Both the position numbers and the translations under genes were made by a program. The notes beneath the pieces were generated by a model. The model worked only from the letters and a program-made list of their open reading frames with translations. It was not told the origin of the DNA and did no database searches. 64,000 nucleotides of DNA from Mustela lutreola (Eukaryota > Chordata > Mammalia > Carnivora > Mustelidae): NCBI RefSeq assembly GCF_030435805.1, contig NC_081298.1:29004501-29068500 (forward strand), written 5' to 3'. Shown here one piece after another: positions 40,050-52,002 of the stretch. The first letter of the stretch is position 1; each line of letters begins with the position of its first letter.

Positions 40050-40610
40050 GTTGGGGGGTCCCTGGAAGGAGGGGGTGTGCGGCGCCGGGGGATCCTCCAA
40101 GGGCCAGCTGCGGGAAGCCGAGAGGGGAGGTCACTCCGGAAAAAGGAGGCAGGTGTTGGGCACTGCGCAAGGCGCTGAGGTGCGCGGGAGAGGGGCCGGG
40201 GCGACGGCTGGAGGGTGTCCAACCGGGCGCGTTGCCCGTGCGGGCAGAGCGAGGTGGTCAAGGGCCTGAGGCTGAGAAGGAAATGCTAAGCAAAGCTGGG
40301 GATCGGAGGCCTGTGGGCACCCACAAAAGGAAGGAGCTAGGCATCCTCGGAATCGGCGCCTCGCGGAATGCGCCGGCGGCGACCGAGGATGCTAGGAGCG
40401 CCCCCTAGCGGAGGTCTCCCTCTCCGCAATGAAGGCAATGAAGGGTCGGGTTGGTTTGGGGTGTGGGGAGGAAGGGAAGGGAGAGGTCTCTCAGAGGCCG
40501 GGACACTAGCCCTGGGGGCGAGGATGGATCTTGACGCCAGAGAGGGGCATCTTCGCGCTCATTGCCGTCACGGTAGGGGCTTCGGTGACTCTTGACCCCC
40601 TTCCCCAAAT
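40050..40610. promoter_or_regulatory. Orphan CpG-rich island with CTCF-like motif
   Basis: CpG-dense block (for example 'gcgccgggggatcc', 'gcggaatgcgccggcggcga') far from any recognised gene start. Contains AGCGCCCCCTAGCGGAGG (40397-40414), a good CTCF-type core. It could be a promoter of an unannotated transcript or an insulator. Confidence 0.4.
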
Positions 40611-41479
40611 CTCCAGCCTGGGTCCCCCAGCTGGAAACCCAGAGGCATCAGGGCCGAGCTCACGAGAATCCTGGAGAAGGAGGGGTCCAATATAGCCCGC
40701 TTCACTGTCTCAAGGGACTTCTGGCTCACCCCTAGTCTAAGATCCCATTCCTCCTGGGGGAAAGAGCTGTCTTTTGTGAGGTCTTGTCGGAGTTTGGATG
40801 CAACAAATTAAAAAAAAAATTTTTTTTTTTTTTCCTGCTGAGCAATCATCTATATTCTGGGTCTCTCTTCCTTTACACTGCCCCTTTGCCTTTCAAATAT
40901 TTTCCATCTTAAAAATAAAAGAACTTGATTTAAGATCTTGCGGCTTCTACCATATTTTCTGATCTGTATCTTTAAACCTCTCACAAAAGCCCCACAACAT
41001 TTACAATTGATATGTGATACTGCATACTTGCAAAATACTTGTAACATATATGAAAGTCATAAAGTCCTCTAAACTGAAGGATACCACATCCATCTAAAAG
41101 CCAGATGTTATCAGTACATTATCAGGCCTCTCCCTCTGCATTCATCATCTAACGGTGCAAGCTGAGGTTCCCAGACAATGGCATATGGAATTGCTATTCA
41201 TAGGCACCTTTCACTTGATCTTAATTTAAAAGAAACTCCTAAAGTGCCACCATTAAGGATTACATAGATTACTGTAGAATCTTGAGAGTTAACCTTTATC
41301 CAGCTAAGGAAATTCCTTTCCATTCCTGATTTGCTAACAGTTTTTATTGTGAATGGTTATTGAATGATAAAATTGTTTTTCTGCATCTACTACAAGGACA
41401 ACTTGGTTATTTTCCTTTATTCTTTTTATATTCTTTTATATATATGAATTACATTTTTAGGTGTCTTAATATTGAACTC

Positions 41480-42280
41480 TTCCTAGAAGAAAAACCCCAT
41501 CCTGGCTCCTTTTTAATTGATGTATAATTCACACACATTTTGTGTGCAAGTAAAACGCACAAATCTTGGAGGTACAGCTCAAGGAATTTTACATACTTGT
41601 ATGTGTGTCCATGTAACTGCTGCACAGATCAAGATACAGAACTTTTCCATCACCCCCGAAAGTTCCATTATGTCTTTTCAATCAATACCTTCCCCCATAC
41701 GTAACCTGTATCATGGCTTCTATCACAACAGATTAGCCTATTCTTGAAATCACACGGAACAAAGTCATACAAAATGTACTCTATTGTCTGGATTCTTTCA
41801 AGGTTACAACTGTGAGATTCACTCATGTTGTTTCATCTCTCAGTAGTCTTCCCTGCTTTATCAGTGTGTACTATCCCACTGTAAGGGAAGCAACAACTTA
41901 TTTATCTACTCTATTGCTAAAGGACATTTGGCTTGTTTCTAAGTTTTGGCTTTTATGAATAAAACTTATATGAATATCCTTGGACATGTCTTTTGGTAGA
42001 CAAGATGCACTCATTTCTTTTGAAGTGCAATTGTTGGATCATAGAGCATGTAAATGTTCCAACTTTAGCAAATGCTGCCCAATAATTTTCAAGGTGATTT
42101 GTACCAAGCAGTGATTCCACGGCTTTTTTCCAGCCTATCCACCAAATTCATTGTTTGGGGTTTCTGCTCTCTTCTAGTCATCAGATATGGTATTTCCATT
42201 TGTTTCTTATTTTCATTTTTGCTTGAGTGATTTCTGAGAGGAGGAGGAAATACCAACTTTATCATCTTCAAACTGCACAA
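41480..42280 (-). mobile_element. L1 3' region, old, minus strand
   Basis: 'tttttaattgatgtataatt', 'tccatcacccccgaaagttc' and 'aattgttggatcatagagca' are antisense L1M 3'-end phrases. Confidence 0.65.
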
Positions 42281-42297
42281 CCTCTTTCCTTTTTATT

Positions 42298-42476
42298 TTT
42301 TTCAAAGATTTATTTATTTTAGAGAAGGAGGGGGCAGAAGGAGAGGGAGAGAACCTCAAGCAGGCTCCCTACTGAGTACAGAGCCTGACTGGGGGCTCGA
42401 TCCCACCACCCTGAGATTGTGACCTGACCTGAAGCCAAGAGTCAGATGTTCAACTGACTGAGCCACCCAAGCGCCC
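42298..42476 (-). mobile_element. Can-SINE, older subfamily, minus strand
   Basis: 'aaagatttatttattttaga', GAGAG-rich block, head 'ctgactgagccacccaagcg'. The flanks AACctCTTTCCTTTTT and AACtgCTTTCCTTTTT look like an aged target duplication. Confidence 0.8.
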
Positions 42477-42720
42477 TGAACTGCTTTCCTTTTTAAAGCC
42501 AAGAATGCAAGGGTGGTTTAACATTAAAACATGCATATACACATAACAATGTAATTCACCATATTATCGAACTAAAAACTACATGTGATCATTTCAATAG
42601 ATGCAGAAAAGGCATTTCACAAATCCAACATTCTTTCCTGATAAAAATAGAACAAAACTCTCAACGACCTAGGAATAAAAGGAAACTCCCTCAACTATAT
42701 AGAAGGCATCTATGAAAAAT

Positions 42721-42822
42721 AGGGGTGCCTTTCTGGCTTGGTCAGTGGAGCATGCAACTCTTGATCTCAGTGTTTTGACTTTGAGCCCCACTCGGGGTGT
42801 AAAGATAAAATCTTAAAAAAAT
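42721..42822 (+). mobile_element. Short Can-SINE variant, plus strand, in L1
   Basis: 'ggggtgcctttctggcttgg' to 'gtgtaaagataaaatctt', followed by AT-rich tail. Confidence 0.75.
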
Positions 42823-42959
42823 ATTTAAAAATATTACATATTTAAAAGGATTTAAATATTTTATATTAAATAAAAATTAAATATTTAAAAATTTTTTTAA
42901 ATAAAATCTTAAACAAAGAAAATAGCTGATCTTACAGTTGGTTAAAAAACTGAACACTT

Positions 42960-43161
42960 GGGGCGCCTGGGTGGCTCAGTGGGTTGGGCCGCTGCCTTCG
43001 GCTCAGGTCATGATCTCAGGGTCCTGGGGTCGAGTCCCGCATCGGGCTCTCTGCTCGGCAGGGAGCCTGCTTCCCTCCCTCTCTCTCTCTGCCTGCCTCT
43101 CCATCTACTTGTGATTTCTCTCTGTCAAATAAATAAATAAAATCTTTAAAAAAAAAAAAAA
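42960..43161 (+). mobile_element. Can-SINE, young-looking, plus strand, in L1
   Basis: Near-consensus from 'ggggcgcctgggtggctcag' to AAATAAATAAATAAAATCTT and a long A tail. Flanked by AAAAAACTGAACACTT on both sides (42944-42959 and to 43177). Confidence 0.95.
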
Positions 43162-43528
43162 AAAAAACTGAACACTTTCCCATTAAGATTAGGAAAAAAG
43201 TATGTCTGTTCTTACCATTTCTATTCAACATTGTAGTAGATGTCCTAACCAGTGCAATAAGGCAAGAAATATAAATAGAAAGCATACAGATTGGAAGACA
43301 AGAAGTGAACCTATCTTTATTTGCAGACAACAGGACTGCCTATGTAGAGAATCTAATGGAATCTATAAAGAGCTACTGGGACTAATAAGGGAATTTAGCA
43401 AAGTAACTAATATATACATGGTCACCATTATGACATAAGATCCATACCAAAAAAAAAAAAAAAATCAATTGTGTTTCTCTGGACTAGCAATGAATGATCA
43501 GAAATAGAAATTTAAAAAGCAGGATGCT

Positions 43529-43663
43529 GGGGCGCCTGGGTGGCTCAATGGGTTAAAGCCTCTGCCTTTGGCTCAGGTCATGATCCCAGGGTCCTGGGAT
43601 CGAGCCCTACATTGGGCTCTCTCCTCAGCGGGGAGCTTCCTTCCCTCCTCTCTCTGCCTGCCT
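43529..43663 (+). mobile_element. Can-SINE, 3'-truncated, plus strand, in L1
   Basis: Starts 'ggggcgcctgggtggctcaa' and stops inside the CT-rich block ('ctctctgcctgcc') with no AAATAAA tail. Confidence 0.9.
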
Positions 43664-45008
43664 AAACTAAAATTGTCTGTTTTTCAAAAGATACTGCTAA
43701 GAAAAAGACAAGCCATGGAAGGAAAAAGTACTGGCAAACCATACATCTCTCATAAAGGACTTGGATCCAGGATAGAAAGTTCTCAAAGCCCAATAATAAG
43801 TTAAAAAAGGGGAAGGATGGGTGGAAATGAGGAACAAACAATTTGAAAAAAAACTTTATCAAATAAGATAAATAGATCGCCAATAAACACAGGAAAAGAC
43901 ATTCAATTTCATTAGTAATTATGGGAATGCAAAGTAAAATCACACCATTATAATAGCTAATATTAGATAGACTAATACCAAGTGTTGATGAGGATGTGGG
44001 AGAACTATATCCCTCACACACTGCTGGCGTGAATATAAAATGGGACAATCACTGTGGAAGAATGTTTGTCAGTTTCTTTAAAAGTTAAACCTACATCTAC
44101 CGTATGACCCAGCCATTTCATTCTAAGTATGAGAAATGAAAACATGTGTCCCTACACAGATTTGTGCATAAATATTCATAGCAACTTTATTTGCAATAGG
44201 CAAAAACTAAAAATAACTGAAATGTCCACCAATGGGTGAACAGATAAACAATGGTACAGCCACGCAAGAGACTACTACTCAGGTGTAAAAAAGAGCGAGC
44301 TACTGATACACCTAACAACATGAATTTCCATGTTGATCTGTCTATCCAGCTAATTAAGCTGAGTGAAAGCAGCCATGTTAAAAAAAAAAAAAAAAAAAAG
44401 GGTACCTTTTGAATGGTTCCATGTAAAATTCTGGGAAACGCAAACTGATCCATAGTTACAGAAAGCAAATCAGTATCAGTGGTTCCTTGGTGTTGGAAGT
44501 AGGGAGATGTGAGGAGGTTGTGGGTAGAGAACAAGGGAAAGGTTTATGAAGAGGCAGAAAGATAAATTTCATTATCTTGACTGTGATGGTTTCATGAATG
44601 TATACGTCTCAACATTTATGAAATTGTAGATTTGAAATAGATGCAGATTGAGTTACATCTCAATAAAGTAGTGTTCTTTGTTTTTTAAGCATAGGTCCAC
44701 TTTCTTGTAGTCAGAGTTTATCTTTCACCAATTATACATGGTGGAGGTAAACACTAAAATGAACTCAACACACAATCTGTGTAAGGACCTGGACAACACA
44801 ACAGAAGGCAAGTTATCTACTCCTGCCAGGAAACTTTCAGTTTGGTTAAAATGTTTGGGAAAAAAATTCCAGTGATTTTTCTTCTCAAAACTTTTATTTT
44901 CCTTGGAAAATAAAGGCTGATATTACAACTGACATGCTCATACATCTTTTACTACTTTCAGGAATATCTTGGTATGGCAAAAGAAAGGATATTGGAACCA
45001 AGATTCCA

Positions 45009-45202
45009 GGGGCTCCTGGGTGGCTCAGACAGTTGAGTGTCTGACTCTTGATTTTGACTTGGGTCATGATCTCAGGGTCGTGGGATCCAGTCCCATGTTG
45101 GGCTCTGCGCTCAGCATAGTCTGAGATCCTCTCTCTCCCTCTGCCCCTCCCCCTGCCTGCTCTCCCTCTAAAAAAAATAAATAAATGAAACCTCTAAAAA
45201 AC
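45009..45202 (+). mobile_element. Can-SINE, older subfamily, plus strand
   Basis: 'ggggctcctgggtggctcag' to 'aaataaataaatgaaacctc'. Flanked by AAGATTCCA at 45000-45008 and 45203-45211. Confidence 0.9.
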
Positions 45203-45267
45203 AAGATTCCATGAAAAAACACAAACCAAGACTCCATGAACGAGAGGGAGTCTATATAAGATAGTTT

Positions 45268-45469
45268 TTTTTAAAAGATTTTATTTATTTGACAGAGATC
45301 ACAAGTAGGCAGAGAGGCAGACACAGAGAGAGAGGGAGTGGGGAGAGAGAGGAGGAAGCAGGCTCCCTGAAGAACAGAGAGCCCAATGTGGGGCTCAGTC
45401 CCAGGACCCTGAGATTATGACCTGAACTGAAGGCAGAGGCTTTAACCCACTGAGCCACCCAGGCGCCCC
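45268..45469 (-). mobile_element. Can-SINE, minus strand (first of adjacent pair)
   Basis: Complete: 'aaagattttatttatttgac' to 'ccacccaggcgcccc'. Confidence 0.92.
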
Positions 45470-45473
45470 TCAC

Positions 45474-45662
45474 TTTTTTTTTTTTTTTAAGATTTTATTT
45501 ATTTGAGAGAGAGAGTAAGAGAGAGCACGAGCACGGGGAGGGAGAGGGAGAAGGAGCCTCCCCATGGAGCAGGGAGTCCAACACAGGGCTCCATCCCAGT
45601 ACCCCAGGATCATGACCCAAGCCAAAGGCAGATGCCCCACTGACTGAGCCACCCAGGCACTG
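45474..45662 (-). mobile_element. Can-SINE, older subfamily, minus strand (second of adjacent pair)
   Basis: T tail, 'gagagagcacgagcacgggg', head 'actgagccacccaggcac'. The younger copy at 45268-45469 appears to sit in its A-rich tail. Confidence 0.85.
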
Positions 45663-47701
45663 CTATGTAAGACTGCCTTATTAAATGATTTGTCAATGGT
45701 CAAATACGGGTGGTTTTTGAGAAAATCAAGTTTGAGTTCTGTCATGCTTAACTAGCAAACTGTGTGCTTACATGCTGAGAAAACGAAAATTCTCACCATT
45801 TTTACATCTCCAAACAAAGGCCTGACACACTGTAAATGTATGTAATGACCTGTATGTGGCTATTTTTGAAGTTTCTTATTTCCCAGCCGTAACCAAATAA
45901 AATCTCTAAGAGAGAAGTCAAGTGCCTTGTACTATAATATGCTTATATGACCCAATGAAAATAAAATAATTTATCTCCGTTCTGCTCTTGTGGTAGATTT
46001 CAAGTCTGTGCTGGGAAGCGGAAGGAAAGGTTATGAAACTCCCTGTGGGCAATGGGAGCCACACAGTGAAATGGGCTGGAGATGGGAAGTGCACAGGTAG
46101 AATGACGGGGACATGGAGTACAATGAACAGTCTCAAGGTTGCTTACAGAGAGCTCCAGAAGTGGGATGAGGTTTGACGAGAATGGGAAAGACTCAGGAAG
46201 GATTGATAAGGGAGGGGACAAGGAGTTTTTAGAGAATACGATGGCAAGCAATGGACAGGGCTGGGTAAGACTGGGTGAGACCAGGTAACTCGTATTACTT
46301 TCTTCTTCTGACCATCAATCCAGGTGGACAATTTTCTCCAGTAACACTGAGAAACTCCAGAGCCAGAGGTGTGAGAGTGTCCAGACAGAAAAGGGTTTTG
46401 AAGAAAGGCAGAAAAGAGTGAACAAGGGGTTGGGCAAACGGAGGCCCGGGAGAGAAGGAATATTTGTTACCAAAAAGAAACAATCTTTTGCAACAGTAAA
46501 AATAACAAACCTAATAGATTAACTCCCTAACAAAAGGCTTTTTCTTTCTTTCTTTTTTTTTTTTTTCACATGTTCCCTTACACTTTTTGTCTATACCAAA
46601 GAAAACCAAGCTTGTTTGTCTCTTTTGATTCTCAAATACCCTGTCGAGGTTGCTCTCTAAAAGGTTTTATTAATTCACCTCGTCTCTACCAGCCTCCCCA
46701 GCACTAGCCGGTTAATTTAACAGCTTCCTTTCATTTGCAATTCATTGATTGCTACCAATGGGCAACACTTTTCTGATGTGCTATTTCACCTCCTCTTGTG
46801 TGAGATATGCTATCCTTTGCCAAGGTAAAATTTTAGTAACAAGTACGGAAACTCAATACAAGGAGTCTGCGTCCCTCTCTTCCCTCCGATTCTACTTCAG
46901 GATGATTTAGTGGTTCTCCACATTACCCTATTTTTCTGCCCCACACTGCCCTCGGCCTATTGATCCCTCCTCCCTCAATGTCACCATCTGGCCCACACTT
47001 TACCCCTGATGCTTAGTAGTATCACAAACCTAGAGTCAATACCACTTGTCAAAGCTGAAACCCTATACTCTTTTAACTTCCTTACAGAGTTTGGCACAGC
47101 CTCCTACCCCCTGCCCCATCTTGGACTTCTCCCTCAGCCCCCCTCTACTCCCATCCCCCCACAAACAAAGAGGTTGGTCTGTGTTGCGTTTGCTACCATT
47201 GCACATTATATCTATTAAATAGTGGATTTCTAATCAGTCTTCCACTTGTGTTTGGAAGCTTGTTCAGTCCCACCCACTTAACGAGGGCCCACCATGTGCC
47301 GAGAGTTGTGCAGATAACTAAGGTATGCGTGCATGTCCAGAAACAGATGAATGTTGAATGTATCCGTGAATGCATAAGACTGGGAAATAGAGGTGAGAAC
47401 TAGCCAGATCCAAAATTCCAAATAAAATACAGTTTGAGCTCAGCCCTAGCTATTTTTCAATCCCAACGAGCAGCAGCCAACAAGCGACCCCCCCAGGATC
47501 TTTAGGCACACTCCTGTGTTCTGGTAAGAGTGGGAATGAGTGTGTGAGATAGCAGGAAGGACACGTTCAGTGACTTTTAAATAGTGTGAGGTGAAAAGCC
47601 AAGACTGGAGAAGGCCCAGAGGCAGCTCCCCAACACTTCAGATCATGGTTCGGGAAACCCATCCCCTCATACAGGAAGATGCCACTCTGTTCTTCCATGC
47701 T

Positions 47702-47707
47702 TTTATT
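47702..47707 (-). promoter_or_regulatory. PCED1A: PCED1A polyadenylation signal AATAAA
   Basis: The minus strand reads 'cactaataaaagcatgg' about 120 bases after the PCED1A stop; the transcript end is expected near 47685. Confidence 0.75.
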
Positions 47708-47825
47708 AGTGACAGCAATGGACAAGAACAATGCCAGGCATAACAGACACCCTGACCCAGCACTGGGGATGGCAAGCAGACCCTGTAGGGCCATTGGCAT
47801 ATCCAGCCCCAGTCCAAGATCCAGT

Positions 47826-50800
47826 CTACCCAGGCCATGTCCCCGAATGGGCAGGAGGCTGTCTGTCCAGTTTATTTGTGTGGATCAGTCTGTCTGAGTG
47901 TCTGAGCCGCTGCCTGCAGGGCCCCCCCATCCTCGGCACGTGATAGGGGCTGCTGGGAGCACAGCGTGGCATCCCCCGGTGGACCACTGGGCCCCGGTGC
48001 TGACCATGGGGGACAGGGCCAGGGACTGGAGGTGGCAGGGGGCCAGGCACAAAGTTCACTCCAGGGCCACATCCTACAAAAGAACCAGCCATTATCAGAG
48101 AGTGGGCTCTGACCAAGTGAGCCCAGCTCTACCTCCGAGCAGCTTTAGTCCTCCAGGGTGAGCTTCTCTGGGCTTCAGTTTCCCCATCTACAAAATGGCA
48201 ACACCACTTCCCCTTCCACTGAACCAGCAGACTGTGACAATCAATGGTTGATTAATGAGTCTACAGATGCTGTAGATCCAGCAGTGACTGGACCCAATCC
48301 TGGGGGCACAAGGAGCTACCAAACTCCTCTCAGTCAACCTGGGGATGGGAGGCTAGGTGGGGGAAGGTGCACAGGGAGGCTGGGAGAGGTGGAAAGGGAG
48401 GTCTGTGGAGGCACCTACCTAAGTGGGATGACATCGAGAAGTCTTCTGTTGAATTATAATTGAAGAATTCGTGGGGTGGGAAGGGCTGGCCTGGGAAAAA
48501 AGGGGTGTCCTGGGGCAGGGGTGGAAACAAGGGAGGTGGCGAGGGCTGAGGAATGGAGTAGGGGAAAGGCATGGGAGGGGGCAGGGGAGAGGGTTGGGGT
48601 GGGGGCAAGGCCAGTTGCTCCCCGAAGTCTGGGGGCTGCCCATGGCTCCCCTGGAACAGATGATCCGGCTCTGGCCAGTCCTCAGTCCACGGGTCTAAGA
48701 ACGGGATGGTTGTTTGTTTTAGACCTGAGAGCCAGGCTGCCCAGAATTCTGGTTGTCCGCACTCTTAAACCTCTTTCCTCCTCTTGGAGAACAGGGCCAC
48801 CAGGACGGGGCACCCTCTGCTTCCTACCCTGTCTTCCTCACACTGTCTCATTGCAGGCTAAGCCCAGTGTACGTTCCTTCTTCTTTGCCTTTCTCAGAGT
48901 CATAGATCTGCTTTTGTTCTAACCTTATGCTCCCCTCTAGAGCCTTCTCTTTTTGTATGCTTGGTTCCTGTATCTGTAGCTTTTTCTTCTCCCAGCTCCT
49001 CCCCACAGACCAAAAAATGAGCCTTCTAAGAAGTCTTTTCTCTGGACAACATGAGACCCTGTCCCTCTCTTCTCCCAGCAGTCCTGTGCCTTCCAAACTT
49101 CCACACGGAGTGTTCTGCCCAGTTCCCATTCTCTCATCAACCGCTCCCGCCTCTAAACCCTGCTTCACTCCTTCAGCACTTTTCTGACTAAATGTAACCA
49201 CTTCCTCTCTTCCTACCAGTCATACTAAATGACTAAAAGCCCCTGTCCTCCCTGATAGTGTCTCTGCCCTCAGGTCCTTTTGTTTACAACATCAGCCCCT
49301 CTTCCCTTCCAACTCCACAGCATGGCCCTGCTTCTGCTCTCTCCTTCACAGTTGACTCTGAGACCCACAGCCCCACATTTCCAGAGCACGTCAGAGGTCT
49401 GCCTGGACCAAACTCACCAATCACATCTTCCCACCCAACTCTTCCTTTTCACCTCCCTACTTCTGGAGCTTCAAACTGGATTCAGAAGACCTAAGCCACC
49501 ACGAACTAGCCTTACAACCATTAGGGCATCCCTCTCTTTGCTGGGGATAACAAGGAAACTGAGCCATTATATAATCAAAGTTCTAATCCACCTCCCCAAG
49601 GATCCAACGCCTGGCTACCAAGTCCTAGATTACCTCCGTGACATTCCTGGCTTCTCTGTGCCCTCACTTGCTCTAGTGCTGCTGTAACAGCCTTCTAACA
49701 TGACTCGTACCCCCAAATCAACAAACTCTATCCTGCACATACTATGGACACAGCAACTGTACCAGACCCCAAGGCCAAAAGGAACGAGCTGGCAACAAGG
49801 TAGGAACCTTGCCCTTTGAGGACATGATCCAGGGGGAAAGCACACATGCAAACAGCCACCACACTCCTTTTGCGAGCGGGCAGGAACTGAGAGGCTTGGC
49901 AGCACCATGTGAGGGGCTTCTTTGCTTCTGTAACATTGCATGATTGCCCTTCTTCCATTTCCGTCTTTCTACCCCCAGCCCCCATGCCTAGCTAGAAGTC
50001 CCCCCATTTCTTTCCTATTCATCTGTGGGATAGGAGTCTTTTGACACGCTGCCTTATGTGCTCAAAGCTTATATATACTCACTCATGTGCAGAGATGACT
50101 ATATGCTAGCCCACACAGAACCAGAACTTGGATCAAAACGCTGTTCCTGTGATCTCACCCTCCCCAGGGGATGAGGAAGGTGCACTCGGGAGCCACAATA
50201 GACTTTTGAGAGGCCTCTACTCCCTGAGTGCCTCTGTCCTATTCTGGGTCTGAGCCCTATACTCTAAGAAACCCCTCTGCATCATTCTCCTACCCACTTG
50301 TGGCAGGGCTCACCAGAGGGATAGTCACGCTTGGGCAGCTCCACACCCCAGGCGTCGGCCACGTGGGTCAGAAGCAAGTGTGAGAGGTGGCGGTGAGCGT
50401 GTTGGTCCCAGTGGACACCGTCCCGGTGACGGTGCTGTACCGCATGCCGAAAATGGAAGTGGAGGTCGAGGACATCAAAGCAGTGGTCCCCTGCCAGTGT
50501 TGCGCTGTAGAAGTTCCCTTCAACCACATCCCTCCGCAGAGACCCCGCCAGGGGCTGGAGCTGAGTAAGAAAGTGCAGCATCTAAGAGCTGCACAATGAA
50601 GCAGGGTCGGGAGGGAAGGACCTCTTATCTAACAGCTGCCTCCTCCCCCATCCTGAAGGGCCTCCGTCACTTGCCTCTGGCAGAAGGAAACCCCCAGTGA
50701 CACGCTCCCCCAAGGGCATGGCCATGTTCCACACCAGCAGGCACGAGTCTGGCAACACCTGGTCCATGCGCACAAACACCCGCTCCAGGTTCTCCCGGTA

Positions 50801-52002
50801 GCTCTCCATCGAGCAGCGGCCATACCTGTCAGACAGCACATAGGGTGGGCAAGAGCACAGCGTGGACAGCCTCTGAGCTGTACCTCCACCCCCCAACCAC
50901 TATTTCCCTCTCCCGCTGCCCCAACCTGGAGAGATCCCAGAGGCAGGAGTTGATGATCACCAGGTCCGGGGCAGGCCCATAGGTCAGTTCCTCCAGGACG
51001 CCCTCGAGGTACTCGGAGTAAACGCGGGTGAGGAAGTAGAAGCGCACAAGGTGGTGGCCAGAACCCGAGCAGAACTGGCGAACCTCCCGGTACTGTGTTC
51101 CGTTGTGTAGCTCGCCCAGTTGACCCCCAGCCACCAGCTGGTCCTGTTCAAAGCTCAGCTCCCCCTGCCCACCCCCGGCCCCCAGATGGTCAGACCCATG
51201 CTAGGGAGGAAGGCCCTGCCAGGCCAGGGTCTGTGCCCACCCACCACTGGCATGGCTACCAAGCTTCCCTCACCTTGGCTTTCAGCTGGGCAGCTGTGAG
51301 CAGTGAGTCCCTCTGGAGCAAGAGCACCAGGTCTTTGTACACAGCCCGCTGGACTACAGGGAGACAGAGATCCTAAAGCTAAGATAAGCTTCATCCTACC
51401 CTAGCTCCTCCTAAATCCAGGCCTTCCATCTTCCCAAGGATGGGGCTGCCCACCACCACCACTGTGGAGTTCATTACAAAGGCAGGAGAAAAGCTGATGT
51501 TAAAAAAATCCTGGTACCACCTCTGCCTTCACGGGATACACTACCCCCAACTTAGTACACAGTGGCCCCAGATCACCAGGCGGAAGTCAGCTGGCCAAGT
51601 CACCCAGAAAACAGACAACACAATCCACTGCTCCCATGAAGGAAAGTATGGGAGACTATCAGGGTGAAAAATGCAGAGCAAGGATGGGGTAAAAAATGTG
51701 TCGGACTACATCGATCAGGACACCTGTGGGAGGTGCATAGGGAAATCAAAGACGGAAAACCCCCTGGACTGGAACAGACTCGGGGTCAGAAAGGTTTGGG
51801 TGCGAGACAAAGGGTCCAGTCATCGAAAACAGACTGAAGGTCCGGGGCTGGGTAGTGTGAACCTAGAGGGGCACTCACTTGAGTCCCCCAAGATGACCAC
51901 GAACTTGTTGTGTAGCAGCTGCTGGACTTCCGAGGCCTGGAAGTGGACCATGGCGCTTCGCAGGGGGAGGCGCGGCTCCTCGTTCTCCAGACAGAAGACC
52001 AT
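47826..52002 (-). CDS. PCED1A: PCED1A, PC-esterase domain containing 1A, complete
   Basis: GDSL/PC-esterase-like protein whose substrate is not established. The seven coding exons on the minus strand are 51879-52002, 51274-51353, 50926-51164, 50675-50825, 50314-50560, 48419-48694 and 47826-48073; all phases agree, giving 454 residues, the length I recall for human. Start [14 protein letters not shown]; a second Met ([11 protein letters not shown]) follows in frame. The family block I serine is in [11 protein letters not shown] and the Asp/His pair in [10 protein letters not shown]. The conserved body includes [20 protein letters not shown] and [18 protein letters not shown]. The C-terminal third is proline-rich ([20 protein letters not shown]) and ends [11 protein letters not shown]-like (here [12 protein letters not shown]). 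An acceptor at 52024 shows at least one non-coding 5' exon. The intron 50561-50674 has a GC donor. Head to head with VPS16. Confidence 0.97.
48150..48260 (+). repeat. MIR fragment in PCED1A intron
   Basis: 'cttcagtttccccatctaca' with following 'aaatggcaac' fits the MIR core. Confidence 0.45.
50561..50674 (-). other. PCED1A: GC-AG intron of PCED1A
   Basis: The exon ends LLPE (CCAGAG) and the intron starts GCAAGT; the acceptor is 'ttactcag' before CTCCAGCCCC. This gives AG|GCAAGT, the strong consensus for GC-type donors, and is the only placement that keeps GGFLLPE joined to [10 protein letters not shown] in frame. Confidence 0.9.

Larger units (their letters stand above)
42490..44690 (+). mobile_element. 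L1 ORF2 3' part and 3' UTR, old, plus strand
   Basis: Recognisable L1 ORF2 phrases in order: 'atttcaatagatgcagaaaa', 'ttctattcaacattgtagta', 'catctctcataaaggacttg', 'ggcgtgaatataaaatggga', 'atgtccaccaatgggtgaac', then a 3' UTR ending 'catctcaataaagtagtg'. Broken into short frames; carries three SINE insertions. Confidence 0.8.
36640..47680. other. Intergenic interval between TMEM239 and PCED1A
   Basis: No protein gene is supported. It contains MIR and MER5 relics (38.3-39.2 kb), an orphan CpG-rich island (40.05-40.61 kb), antisense and sense L1 fragments (41.5-44.7 kb) and seven Can-SINE copies (42.3-45.7 kb). A T/TTTC-rich run is at 46540-46566. The rest shows nothing recognisable. Confidence 0.6.
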
